Of a stretch of DNA of 64,000 bases, positions 30,992 through 38,525 are shown piece after piece. Origin of the DNA: Pseudobutyrivibrio sp. (GTDB lineage: Bacteria; Bacillota; Clostridia; Lachnospirales; Lachnospiraceae). The notes beneath the pieces were generated by a model. That model had not been told where the DNA came from, made no database searches, and saw only the letters and a program-made list of their open reading frames with translations. The DNA lies in contig NZ_SVEV01000015.1 in assembly GCF_015057185.1 (NCBI RefSeq), positions 19,204-83,203 of the forward strand, read 5' to 3'. Made by a program: the position numbers and the translations under genes. Positions within the stretch are counted from its first letter, which is position 1. The number at the start of each line of letters is the position of its first letter.

Positions 30992-31079
30992 GGAGAAGTA
31001 CTCAAGAGGCCGAAGAGGCGCCCCTGCTAAGGGTGTAGGTCGGGCAACCGGCGCGAGGGTTCAAATCCCTCCTTCTCCG
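30992..31079 (+). tRNA. tRNA-Ser (anticodon GCT)
   Basis: This 88-base class II tRNA has acceptor GGAGAAG paired with CTTCTCC, anticodon loop CTGCTAA (anticodon GCT, reads AGC/AGU), a long variable arm (TAGGTCGGGCAACCGGCGC) and the T-arm GAGGG-TTCAAAT-CCCTC. The discriminator is G; CCA is not encoded. Confidence 0.96.
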
Positions 31080-31157
31080 TGCTTGATTTATTTGTTAGGC
31101 TATCTCAGCAAATGCGGGAAGGCAATTTACCGCTTTGCGGATAAATTATTTTCTTTT

Positions 31158-31228
31158 GGTGCCATAGCCAAGTGGTAAGGCAAAGGTCTGCAACACCTCT
31201 ATCACCAGTTCAAATCTGGTTGGCACCT
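31158..31228 (+). tRNA. tRNA-Cys (anticodon GCA)
   Basis: This 71-base tRNA has acceptor GGTGCCA paired with TGGCACC, a D-arm AGCCAAGTGGTAAGGC, the loop CTGCAAC with anticodon GCA and the T-arm CCAGT-TCAAAT-CTGG. The discriminator is T (U), as is usual for tRNA-Cys. It lies 78 bases after tRNA-Ser in the same transcript. Confidence 0.95.
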
Positions 31229-31233
31229 CTTTC

Positions 31234-31275
31234 AAATCCCTCGACCCTAGTAATGGGGGCGAGGGATTTTTGTTT
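31234..31275 (+). terminator. Terminator of the tRNA transcript
   Basis: AAATCCCTCG (31234-31243) pairs with CGAGGGATTT (31260-31269), followed by a T-run. The 5' side repeats 12 bases of the tRNA-Ser T-arm. Confidence 0.88.
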
Positions 31276-31321
31276 ATAATGAAATATACTAACTATTGAA
31301 ATAAAGTAAGGAGGAAATGCA

Positions 31322-32542
31322 ATGACGATTTATGACGAGTTAGTAGCACGTGGCCTCATTGCTCAGACAACAAATGAGGAAGAAATCAAAAAATTAATTA
31401 ATGAGGGCAAGGCAACTTTCTATATCGGCTTTGATTGTACAGCAGACAGCCTTACAGCCGGTCACTTTATGGCTCTTACTCTTATGAAGAGACTTCAGAT
31501 GGCTGGAAATAAGCCAATCGCTCTTATCGGCGGTGGTACAACTATGATTGGTGACCCATCAGGTCGTACTGACATGAGAAAGATGCTTACTAGAGAGGAT
31601 ATCGATCACAATGCTGAGTGCTTCAAGCGCCAGATGGAGAGATTCATCGATTTCTCTGATGACAAGGCTCTCATGGTAAACAATGCTGATTGGTTACTCA
31701 ACCTCAACTACGTAGAGCTTCTTAGAGAGGTAGGTGCATGCTTCTCAGTTAACAATATGCTTCGTGCAGAGTGTTACAAGCAGCGTATGGAAAAGGGACT
31801 TTCTTTCCTTGAGTTCAACTACATGATTATGCAGTCTTATGACTTCTATTACATGTTCCAGAAATACAATTGTAACCTTGAGTTTGGTGGTGATGACCAG
31901 TGGTCAAACATGCTTGGCGGTACTGAGCTTATCAGACGTAAACTTGGCAAGGATGCACATGCTATGACTATTACTCTTCTCACTGATTCACAGGGCAAGA
32001 AAATGGGTAAGACAGCAGGAAACGCTGTATGGCTTGATCCTAACAAGACTTCACCATTTGAGTTTTACCAGTACTGGAGAAATGTTGGTGACGCTGATGT
32101 TCTTAAGTGCATCCGTATGCTTACATTCCTTCCAATCGAAGAAATAGAAAAGATGGACACTTGGGAAGGTGCACAGCTCAACGAGGCAAAGGATATCTTA
32201 GCTTACGAGCTTACACAGATGGTTCACGGTACAGAGGAGGCTGACAAAGCTAGAGAAGCTTCTAAGGCACTTTTCGCTGGTGGAGCTAATTCTGAGAATG
32301 TTCCAACACATACACTTACTGATGCTGATTTCAGAGATGGAAAAGTAGACATCCTTCAAATCTTAGTATCAGCTGGTCTTTCAGCTAGCCGTGCAGAGGC
32401 TCGTCGTAATGTTCAGCAAGGCGGTGTTTCTGTTAATGGAGAAAAGGTTTCAGACCCATTTACAGTTTATGAAAAATCAAATTTTGAAGAGGAGTTTTTA
32501 CTTAAAAAGGGTAAAAAATCATTTTGCAAAATTGAAGTATAA
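31322..32542 (+). CDS. tyrS: Tyrosyl-tRNA synthetase
   Basis: This 406-residue class I synthetase (TyrS type 1) has the HIGH-equivalent TAGH in CTADSLTAGHFMAL, the tyrosine-site stretch FLEFNYMIMQSYDFYYM, the KMSKS-equivalent GKKMGKTAGN and a C-terminal S4 RNA-binding domain (LSASRAEARRNVQQGGVSVNGEKV). AAGGAGG precedes the start. No T-box leader is present in the short gap after the tRNA terminator. Confidence 0.98.
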   Translation: MTIYDELVARGLIAQTTNEEEIKKLINEGKATFYIGFDCTADSLTAGHFMALTLMKRLQMAGNKPIALIGGGTTMIGDPSGRTDMRKMLTREDIDHNAECFKRQMERFIDFSDDKALMVNNADWLLNLNYVELLREVGACFSVNNMLRAECYKQRMEKGLSFLEFNYMIMQSYDFYYMFQKYNCNLEFGGDDQWSNMLGGTELIRRKLGKDAHAMTITLLTDSQGKKMGKTAGNAVWLDPNKTSPFEFYQYWRNVGDADVLKCIRMLTFLPIEEIEKMDTWEGAQLNEAKDILAYELTQMVHGTEEADKAREASKALFAGGANSENVPTHTLTDADFRDGKVDILQILVSAGLSASRAEARRNVQQGGVSVNGEKVSDPFTVYEKSNFEEEFLLKKGKKSFCKIEV

Positions 32543-32544
32543 AT

Positions 32545-32590
32545 AAAAAAGAAAGGACTCAAATATTTATTATTTGTTCCTTTCTTTTTT
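32545..32590 (+). terminator. Terminator of tyrS
   Basis: AAAAAAGAAAGGA (32545-32557) pairs with TCCTTTCTTTTTT (32578-32590), 2 bases after the tyrS stop, ending in six Ts. Because of the mirrored A/T arms it may act in both directions. Confidence 0.85.
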
Positions 32591-32705
32591 ATATAGCCAC
32601 AAAAATAAAATTTAGTTTGTTATAGCATAATTGAACGACTGTGTGGTATAACATATTAGTCGACAAGGAGTCGACGAAGTATTTTATGTCACGGAGGACA
32701 GAATA

Positions 32706-35075
32706 ATGTTAAAAACAGAAACTTGGTTACCTACTGGAAATAGTAACCAAACAAATAGTCGTGAGACTATACAATCTATAGCAGTACTTGAAAGAAATCA
32801 AGTGGATGAAATGGAAAGTTCAAGTGTCGATTTTGGACAGGCAGTCACTTTGGAATTGAGTGAAAATTATTTCAGAGAAAGAACTGCTAAATCCTCAGCT
32901 ATGCTTATGGAAAGTAAAGCAGTTGCAAGAATTCTAAAGGTAGGAAGTAAGGGTGAGGATGTTAAAAAGCTTCAACAAAATCTAAATACTTTAGGTTATA
33001 AAGTAGGGACACCTGATGGTATATTTGGAGATGGAACAAAGAAGGCAGTTATGGCCTTTCAGAAGGCAAAGGGACTTACAGCTGATGGTATTGTAGGAAC
33101 GGGTACACAAAATGCAATCACAAAGGCTCTAAAAGAGAAGAAAGAAGCTAACATTGGAATTCTCAAAGTAGGAAGCAAGGGAACAAAAGTTACAGAATTA
33201 CAGAGAAATTTAAATACTTTAGGATATAATGCGGGAACTCCAGATGGAGCTTTTGGAAATGGTACAAAGAATGCAGTTATTTCATTTCAGAAGACATATG
33301 GTTTAAGTGCAGATGGAGTAGCAGGTAAGGCAACACAAGATGCTATATCTAACGCAGTTTATAAAAAAATACATGGTGTACTGTCAAAAGGGCAAGTAAG
33401 TAACGATGTAAAAAATTTACAGAGTGATTTAAAGACTTTAGGGTATTTATCTAGCTCAGCTGATGGGGCTTTTGGGGCTGGAACAGAATCAGCAGTAAAA
33501 GCCTTTCAGAAAAATCATGGTCTAACCCAAGATGGTTTGGTAGGAAGTGAAACTAGAACAAAGATTGTTGTAGCTGTGAGAGAAAAAAAAGAAAGAGAAA
33601 ATAAGATTCTTAAACTAGGAAGTGAAGGAGATAAAGTAAAAAATCTGCAGAATAGCTTAAACTCGTTAGGATATAAAGCAGGCACAGCTGATGGTCAGTT
33701 TGGTAGTGGGACGCAGGATGCAGTAATCAAATTTCAAAAGACATATGGATTAACTGCTGATGGTCAAGCAGGTCCTAGTACGCAAGAGGCTATAGCAAAG
33801 GCATTAAACTATAAAAATAATAGAGTTTTATCAAAAGGGCAAATTAGCAACGATATTGCTTCGCTTCAAAACGATTTGAAAACACTAGGATATCTTAGTA
33901 GTGCAGCAGATGGAGTGTTTGGTGCAGGAACAGAGGCTGCTGTTAAATCATTTCAAAAGAATCATAAGTTAACAGTGGATGGACTGGTAGGTAGTTCAAC
34001 AAGAAATGAAATAACAGCAACTGTCAATAAAAAGAAAGCATCAGGCAGTGTTCTTAAAATTGGTAGTACGGGTTCTGAAGTAGAGAACTTACAGAATACG
34101 TTGAAGTCTATCGGATATGAAATCAGTGACGCAAAGGGAAATTTTGGTGATTCGACAAAATCAGCTGTAATAAGCTTTCAAAAAGCGATGGAGCTAACTC
34201 CTGATGGACAAGTTGGTGAGTACACAAAAAGCGCGATAAATACATCCGCAAATCATAAAAAACAGGGTTCAATAGCTAGAGGACATTATGGAAGTAGTGT
34301 ATCTGCATTGCAAAGAAATCTAAAAAAGCTGGGCTATTTCAAAGGTTCTATAGATGGCTCATACGGAAAGAATACTGAAGCGGCAGTTAGAAGTTTTCAA
34401 AAAGGAAGAACAAATGAGACTGGCGTAGCAGATATGACTACTGTGGCTGAGGCAATAAAAAAAGTAGCGGAAATTTCTGCAGAAGCGGCAGAACATATAA
34501 ATAAAGGGACGCTTAGTGAAGAAGGGTTTAAACTATTAGCAAACTATGAAGCAAGTGATCACACAAAATATGATGATAATGGTAATCCAGTTTCAATTCA
34601 GATTATAGATGCTGGTGATGGTTGCTATACAATTGGCATTGGAAATACAGTAAAGAAAGATGATAATGCTAAAATAGCAGAATATAAAGAAAAATACGGT
34701 ATTGATGTCACAGCAGTAGACTCATATGTTGATATAAATACTTGTTATAAAATATATGATGATAATCAGAATCATTATGTTGGAATTGTAAAGAATCTAT
34801 TAGAAAGAACAGGATATAAAGCATCACAAAATGAGTTTGATGCTTTGGTAATTTCTGTTTATAATCGAGAGACTTTAGGATCAGAAAATCATGCTTTAGA
34901 GACTTTACTTTCCAAAAATAGTAAGGATAGAGATGAATGGGAAAAAGTAATAATGGACGATTATAAAGAGGGAACGTCATCGTCAAAGTGGGAACGTTTT
35001 CATAATGGATGGAATAATAGAGTATTAGATGAAATAGAATTATTCTTTGATGGGGATTATGAAAGAAATCATTAG
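32706..35075 (+). CDS. Multi-repeat peptidoglycan-binding protein with C-terminal GH24-type lysozyme domain
   Basis: This 789-residue protein has seven PG_binding_1 repeats (about residues 76-585). They are of two alternating kinds: one with ILKVGSKG and LNTLGY-x-x-GT-x-DG-x-FG, the other with VLSKGQ-x-SND and LKTLGYLSS-x-ADG-x-FGAGT. The C-terminal domain (about 600-789) resembles T4-type lysozyme: a Glu in LLANYE (about residue 614), Asp residues after it and YTIGIGNT (about 639), with an insert between them compared with T4. There is no signal peptide or membrane segment at the N-terminus (MLKTETWLPTG). It is probably a cell-wall hydrolase. The export route is unknown, and no phage genes are adjacent. 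Confidence 0.88.
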   Translation: MLKTETWLPTGNSNQTNSRETIQSIAVLERNQVDEMESSSVDFGQAVTLELSENYFRERTAKSSAMLMESKAVARILKVGSKGEDVKKLQQNLNTLGYKVGTPDGIFGDGTKKAVMAFQKAKGLTADGIVGTGTQNAITKALKEKKEANIGILKVGSKGTKVTELQRNLNTLGYNAGTPDGAFGNGTKNAVISFQKTYGLSADGVAGKATQDAISNAVYKKIHGVLSKGQVSNDVKNLQSDLKTLGYLSSSADGAFGAGTESAVKAFQKNHGLTQDGLVGSETRTKIVVAVREKKERENKILKLGSEGDKVKNLQNSLNSLGYKAGTADGQFGSGTQDAVIKFQKTYGLTADGQAGPSTQEAIAKALNYKNNRVLSKGQISNDIASLQNDLKTLGYLSSAADGVFGAGTEAAVKSFQKNHKLTVDGLVGSSTRNEITATVNKKKASGSVLKIGSTGSEVENLQNTLKSIGYEISDAKGNFGDSTKSAVISFQKAMELTPDGQVGEYTKSAINTSANHKKQGSIARGHYGSSVSALQRNLKKLGYFKGSIDGSYGKNTEAAVRSFQKGRTNETGVADMTTVAEAIKKVAEISAEAAEHINKGTLSEEGFKLLANYEASDHTKYDDNGNPVSIQIIDAGDGCYTIGIGNTVKKDDNAKIAEYKEKYGIDVTAVDSYVDINTCYKIYDDNQNHYVGIVKNLLERTGYKASQNEFDALVISVYNRETLGSENHALETLLSKNSKDRDEWEKVIMDDYKEGTSSSKWERFHNGWNNRVLDEIELFFDGDYERNH

Positions 35076-35193
35076 TGAAAACATATTGATTGTACACACC
35101 TATTACTATTAATATAGAACTACTAAAATGATGAATAATTTAGAATTAATTATCTATAGTTGATTCAAGTAGATAATCAAAAACGATTAAAGG

Positions 35194-35220
35194 GCGCATG
35201 AATAATCTTTATTCGTGCGC
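35194..35220 (+). terminator. Terminator-like hairpin after the lysozyme gene
   Basis: GCGCATGAATAA (35194-35205) pairs with TTATTCGTGCGC (35209-35220) with one G-T pair, followed by a weak T-rich stretch TTATGTTTAT. It sits between the lysozyme gene and the next gene. Confidence 0.65.
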
Positions 35221-35254
35221 TTATGTTTATCTTCTAGGAGGAAACATTTTAAAA

Positions 35255-35845
35255 ATGAAGAAAAATATAATAATTCTTTTATGTTTCATTATAGGTTTAA
35301 GTGTAATATATATCAGAGAGAATACCAACGATACTGATGAAAGCCAAAATGAATATATAGCTGATGTGAGACCAACTCAAGTAGACATATGCAATCCATC
35401 AAGTGAAAGTATTAAAGAAAATATCAATGCAAGTGATTTAGAATCGCTATATAATGAAATATCGATTGTTGAGAATGCAGACAACTTTATGGGTGAGTGG
35501 CATAGCATTGAGCAAGAAGGTACGCATTCAGGAGATATTAAAATAACAAATCAGACGAGTAAAGGATTTAAGTTTGATGGTACATTTTACTATCATCATG
35601 GTGGGATTTCAAATACAGAAGATGCTCCTAATATAGGCGATGCAAGTGGCAATGCGTATTTTGTAAATGAAAATTTAGCGATATGCAATAATATTAAGGA
35701 TGTAGATTGTGCCGAATTAACAAATGGATATGATGGATATGCAGTATTCTACATATATGATAATCAATTACATATATGTACTGATGGAGTAGTGGGTCTT
35801 ATGGGCGGAAATGTTACAATGGATGGAGTTTATTCTAAAGATTAG
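35255..35845 (+). CDS. Exported or membrane-anchored protein of unknown function
   Basis: From ATG 35255 the protein has 196 residues and starts MKKNIIILLCFIIGLSVIYI, a signal peptide or anchor without a lipobox. An AGGAGG lies 13 bases upstream, a long spacing. The in-frame ATG at 35198 lies in the preceding hairpin and has no ribosome-binding site. The outer part has an acidic, Asn-rich stretch, then a beta-rich domain with MGEWHSIEQEGTHSGDIKI, FDGTFYYHHGG and VTMDGVYSKD, which looks like a small beta-barrel or lipocalin-like fold. I do not recognise the family. Confidence 0.75.
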   Translation: MKKNIIILLCFIIGLSVIYIRENTNDTDESQNEYIADVRPTQVDICNPSSESIKENINASDLESLYNEISIVENADNFMGEWHSIEQEGTHSGDIKITNQTSKGFKFDGTFYYHHGGISNTEDAPNIGDASGNAYFVNENLAICNNIKDVDCAELTNGYDGYAVFYIYDNQLHICTDGVVGLMGGNVTMDGVYSKD

Positions 35846-35885
35846 GATTCACTGATAAAGATGATCCTAAAAAGTGAGGGTTAAA

Positions 35886-36464
35886 ATGGAAAGTATTATA
35901 GAAAGTTCATATGTTTTTTTCTTTGACTGGGAGTATGATTTATTAAAATGGTTTCAGAGTATTCATAATTCGCTACTAGACTTTATAGTTCCAAAAATCA
36001 CATTTTTAGGAGATGCTGGTTGGTTTTGGATAGCTGTTACTCTCCTACTGCTCATTATTCCATCTAAGAGAAAAATTGGATGCCAAGCAGCAGTAGCCTT
36101 GATTCTTACAGCGTTAGTTTGTAATGTAATACTAAAACCATCAATTATGAGAGCAAGACCATGCTGGATTGAATCAGAAATTGAATTGCTTGTTAAAATT
36201 CCAAAAGATTATTCTTTTCCGTCAGGTCATTCAAACGCAAGCTTTGCAGTTGCAACATCAATTTTCATGAGAAATAAAAAGCTTGGAATTCCTGCAATAA
36301 TACTGGCGGCAGCAATTGCCCTAAGTAGATTATACGTCTTTGTTCACTGGCCTACAGACGTACTTGCTGGTATAGCAATTGGTGTATGCGGCGGCATTAT
36401 TAGCTACTTTATTGTTAACTTCCTATACAAGAAATTTGATAAGAAGATTGACGTGGTAGGTTAA
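35886..36464 (+). CDS. PAP2-family phosphatase
   Basis: This membrane phosphatase has 192 residues from ATG 35886, which follows GAGGG by 5 bases. The three acid-phosphatase motifs are present: KPSIMRARP, PSGHSNASF and SRLYVFVHWPTD. There are about five membrane segments. The likely substrates are lipid phosphates such as undecaprenyl pyrophosphate or phosphatidic acid; the exact one cannot be told from sequence. Confidence 0.92.
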   Translation: MESIIESSYVFFFDWEYDLLKWFQSIHNSLLDFIVPKITFLGDAGWFWIAVTLLLLIIPSKRKIGCQAAVALILTALVCNVILKPSIMRARPCWIESEIELLVKIPKDYSFPSGHSNASFAVATSIFMRNKKLGIPAIILAAAIALSRLYVFVHWPTDVLAGIAIGVCGGIISYFIVNFLYKKFDKKIDVVG

Positions 36465-36500
36465 ATATCTAGTATCACAAATAGTAAAAGGAGTCATGAT

Positions 36501-37091
36501 ATGAGTATATTTGACATTTTTCTCTTAGGAGTAGGACTGTCTATGGACGCATTTGCGGTAGCTATATGCAAAGGTCTTGCCATGAGAAAGGTAAATAAAA
36601 AACAGATGCTAGTAATAGCACTATTTTTTGGCGGATTTCAGGCATTAATGCCTTTGATTGGATGGGCACTTGGAACAACATTTGCTAAAATGATTGTAGC
36701 TTACGATCATTGGATTGCATTTATATTGTTAGGATATGTAGGTGGAAAAATGGTCATCGACGCCATTAAAGAGTGGAAAGAAAAAGATACTGTTGATGAA
36801 ATGGATCCACCCCTTGATTTTAAGGAGCTTACTCTTTTAGCCATTGCAACTAGTATTGATGCATTAGCCTGTGGAGTAACATTCTCGTTCTATGATGATT
36901 TCAATATTTTACGAGCAATTGGAATCATAGGATTAACAACATTTGTGTTATCTATGGTTGCAGTTTACATCGGTAATATTTTCGGTGATAAATTTAAGGC
37001 CAAGGCTCAATTATTGGGCGGCATTATTTTGATTTTCCTTGGAGTTAAAATAGTTTTAGAACATACAATGGGGATTGTAATAGGTTTTTAA
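36501..37091 (+). CDS. mntP: Manganese efflux pump MntP
   Basis: This 196-residue protein with six membrane segments has two repeated halves with GLSMDAFAVAICKGL near the N-terminus and ATSIDALACGVTFSF in the middle, the conserved Asp-bearing motifs of MntP (YebN). It exports Mn2+. There is no room for a yybP-ykoY riboswitch in the 36-base gap before it. An ion antiporter gene follows 10 bases later. Confidence 0.92.
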   Translation: MSIFDIFLLGVGLSMDAFAVAICKGLAMRKVNKKQMLVIALFFGGFQALMPLIGWALGTTFAKMIVAYDHWIAFILLGYVGGKMVIDAIKEWKEKDTVDEMDPPLDFKELTLLAIATSIDALACGVTFSFYDDFNILRAIGIIGLTTFVLSMVAVYIGNIFGDKFKAKAQLLGGIILIFLGVKIVLEHTMGIVIGF

Positions 37092-37101
37092 GGAGGACAT
37101 A

Positions 37102-38091
37102 ATGATTGAATTTTTTTCAACTATACCAGGAGCTATATTACTTTTGGTTGTAGGTTTTGTATTTTTGATTAAAGGAGCAGATTTTTTTGTAGAAGGAGCA
37201 TCTGCCATTGCAAAAAAGCTTAAGGTACCATCACTTGTTATTGGTATGACAATCGTTGCAATGGGAACATCTCTTCCAGAGCTTTCTGTTTCTGTTACAG
37301 CATCAATTGCTGGTAGTAATCAGCTTGCTATAGGAAATGTAGTAGGATCAAACATTTTTAATTTAATGGTCGTTCTTGGTAGCTGCGCACTCTTCTCTGC
37401 ATTAGATGTTGCAGACGACACAATTAAAAAGGACTTTCCTTTCTCAATTATTTGTGCACTTGCGTTAGTGGTTTTAGGATTTACAGGCAAGACACTTGGT
37501 CATATAGATGGTGTGATTTTGATAATTGCATTTGTTGTGTTCCTTTATTCAATGCTTAATGCAGCAAAGAAATCTCGTAAGGAAGCAGCTATGCTAGCTG
37601 AGGAAGATGTTGAAGAAAAAACTGTTGATTTACCAACTTGGCTTTGCATTATATACATAGTTGGTGGAGCTGTTGCAATTAAATTTGGTGGTGACTGGGT
37701 TGTAGAATCATGTACTACTCTCGCACTTAAATTTGGAATGTCAGAGACACTTGTTGGACTTACAATAGTAGCCCTTGGAACATCTCTTCCAGAGCTAGTA
37801 ACATCAATTGTGGCAGCTAGAAAAAATGAGCTTGATATGGCTATAGGAAATGTTGTTGGTTCTAATATTTTTAATATATTACTGATACTTGGAGCAGCAT
37901 CTGCTATCTCACCTATAACATTCCTTGCAGTAAATGCGATTGATGCATCAATTTTAATCGTAATGTCGGTTATAGTTTGGATTCTCTGTGCTAAAAAGAA
38001 AAAACTCAATAGACCAGATGGAATACTGATGTTAGTCCTTTACGTTGCGTATTTAATCTATATTATCATCCGTGATGGCGGTATAGCATAA
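37102..38091 (+). CDS. Calcium/sodium antiporter (CaCA family, YrbG type)
   Basis: This 329-residue protein has about ten membrane segments and two inverted alpha-repeats: GMTIVAMGTSLPELSVSVTAS with GNVVGSNIFNLMVVLG, and GLTIVALGTSLPELVTSIVAA with GNVVGSNIFNILLILG. These are the ion-binding motifs of Na+/Ca2+ exchangers. It is likely in an operon with mntP, forming a divalent-cation export pair. Confidence 0.93.
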   Translation: MIEFFSTIPGAILLLVVGFVFLIKGADFFVEGASAIAKKLKVPSLVIGMTIVAMGTSLPELSVSVTASIAGSNQLAIGNVVGSNIFNLMVVLGSCALFSALDVADDTIKKDFPFSIICALALVVLGFTGKTLGHIDGVILIIAFVVFLYSMLNAAKKSRKEAAMLAEEDVEEKTVDLPTWLCIIYIVGGAVAIKFGGDWVVESCTTLALKFGMSETLVGLTIVALGTSLPELVTSIVAARKNELDMAIGNVVGSNIFNILLILGAASAISPITFLAVNAIDASILIVMSVIVWILCAKKKKLNRPDGILMLVLYVAYLIYIIIRDGGIA

Positions 38092-38156
38092 AACACGTAC
38101 TTGTGATAAAATCAAAAGGTTTAAAGGTTTTTTTATGCCTGAAGGGAGGTAATGGT

Positions 38157-38513
38157 ATGGGAATATTTGATGATATTTCAGATAGCATCGCAAATACAAC
38201 TAGGGACCTTGGCAAAATGGCCCATAATGCTGGAGATATGACAAAGCTTCAGTATGACAAAAAAGTTAAAGAAAATGAGCTTATAAAGCTCTACGAAAAG
38301 CTCGGTAAAAAGTACTACGAAGAGCACAAAAATGATGATAGCGAGCAAATAAAAGAGATTACTGCTGTTCGCCTTAGAATAGAAGAAATCAACAACGATA
38401 TTATGGCACTTAAAGGTGGCGTGGCATGTCCACGTTGTGGTGCATTAGTTAAAAATGGTTCTAGATACTGCAGTGCATGCGGGGAAAAAATAGAAGATAT
38501 TTTTGAAGAGTAG
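38157..38513 (+). CDS. Zinc-ribbon coiled-coil protein
   Basis: From ATG 38157 (GGGAGGT six bases upstream) the protein has 118 residues; an in-frame ATG at 38103 has no ribosome-binding site. It begins MGIFDDISDSIANTTRDLG. A helical charged region runs from about 25 to 85. It ends in a zinc ribbon with two CxxC pairs (CPRCGALVKNGSRYCSACG). Such small proteins are common in Lachnospiraceae and of unknown function. It lies 12 bases before metG. Confidence 0.85.
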   Translation: MGIFDDISDSIANTTRDLGKMAHNAGDMTKLQYDKKVKENELIKLYEKLGKKYYEEHKNDDSEQIKEITAVRLRIEEINNDIMALKGGVACPRCGALVKNGSRYCSACGEKIEDIFEE

Positions 38514-38525
38514 GAGTTTATAGAA

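Noticed and set aside
30990..31178. 62-residue open frame starting at 30990
   Set aside because: It covers the whole tRNA-Ser gene, which has a clear promoter and cloverleaf.
31276..31321. Possible T-box leader for tyrS
   Set aside because: Only about 45 bases separate the tRNA terminator from the tyrS start, too short for a T-box, and no T-box sequence is seen.
32706..35075. Prophage remnant centred on the lysozyme gene
   Set aside because: No integrase, holin, structural or att-like sequences occur nearby; flanking genes are ordinary chromosomal genes on the same strand.
36465..36500. Possible Mn2+ (yybP-ykoY) riboswitch before mntP
   Set aside because: The gap is 36 bases; there is no room for the riboswitch and no motif is present.
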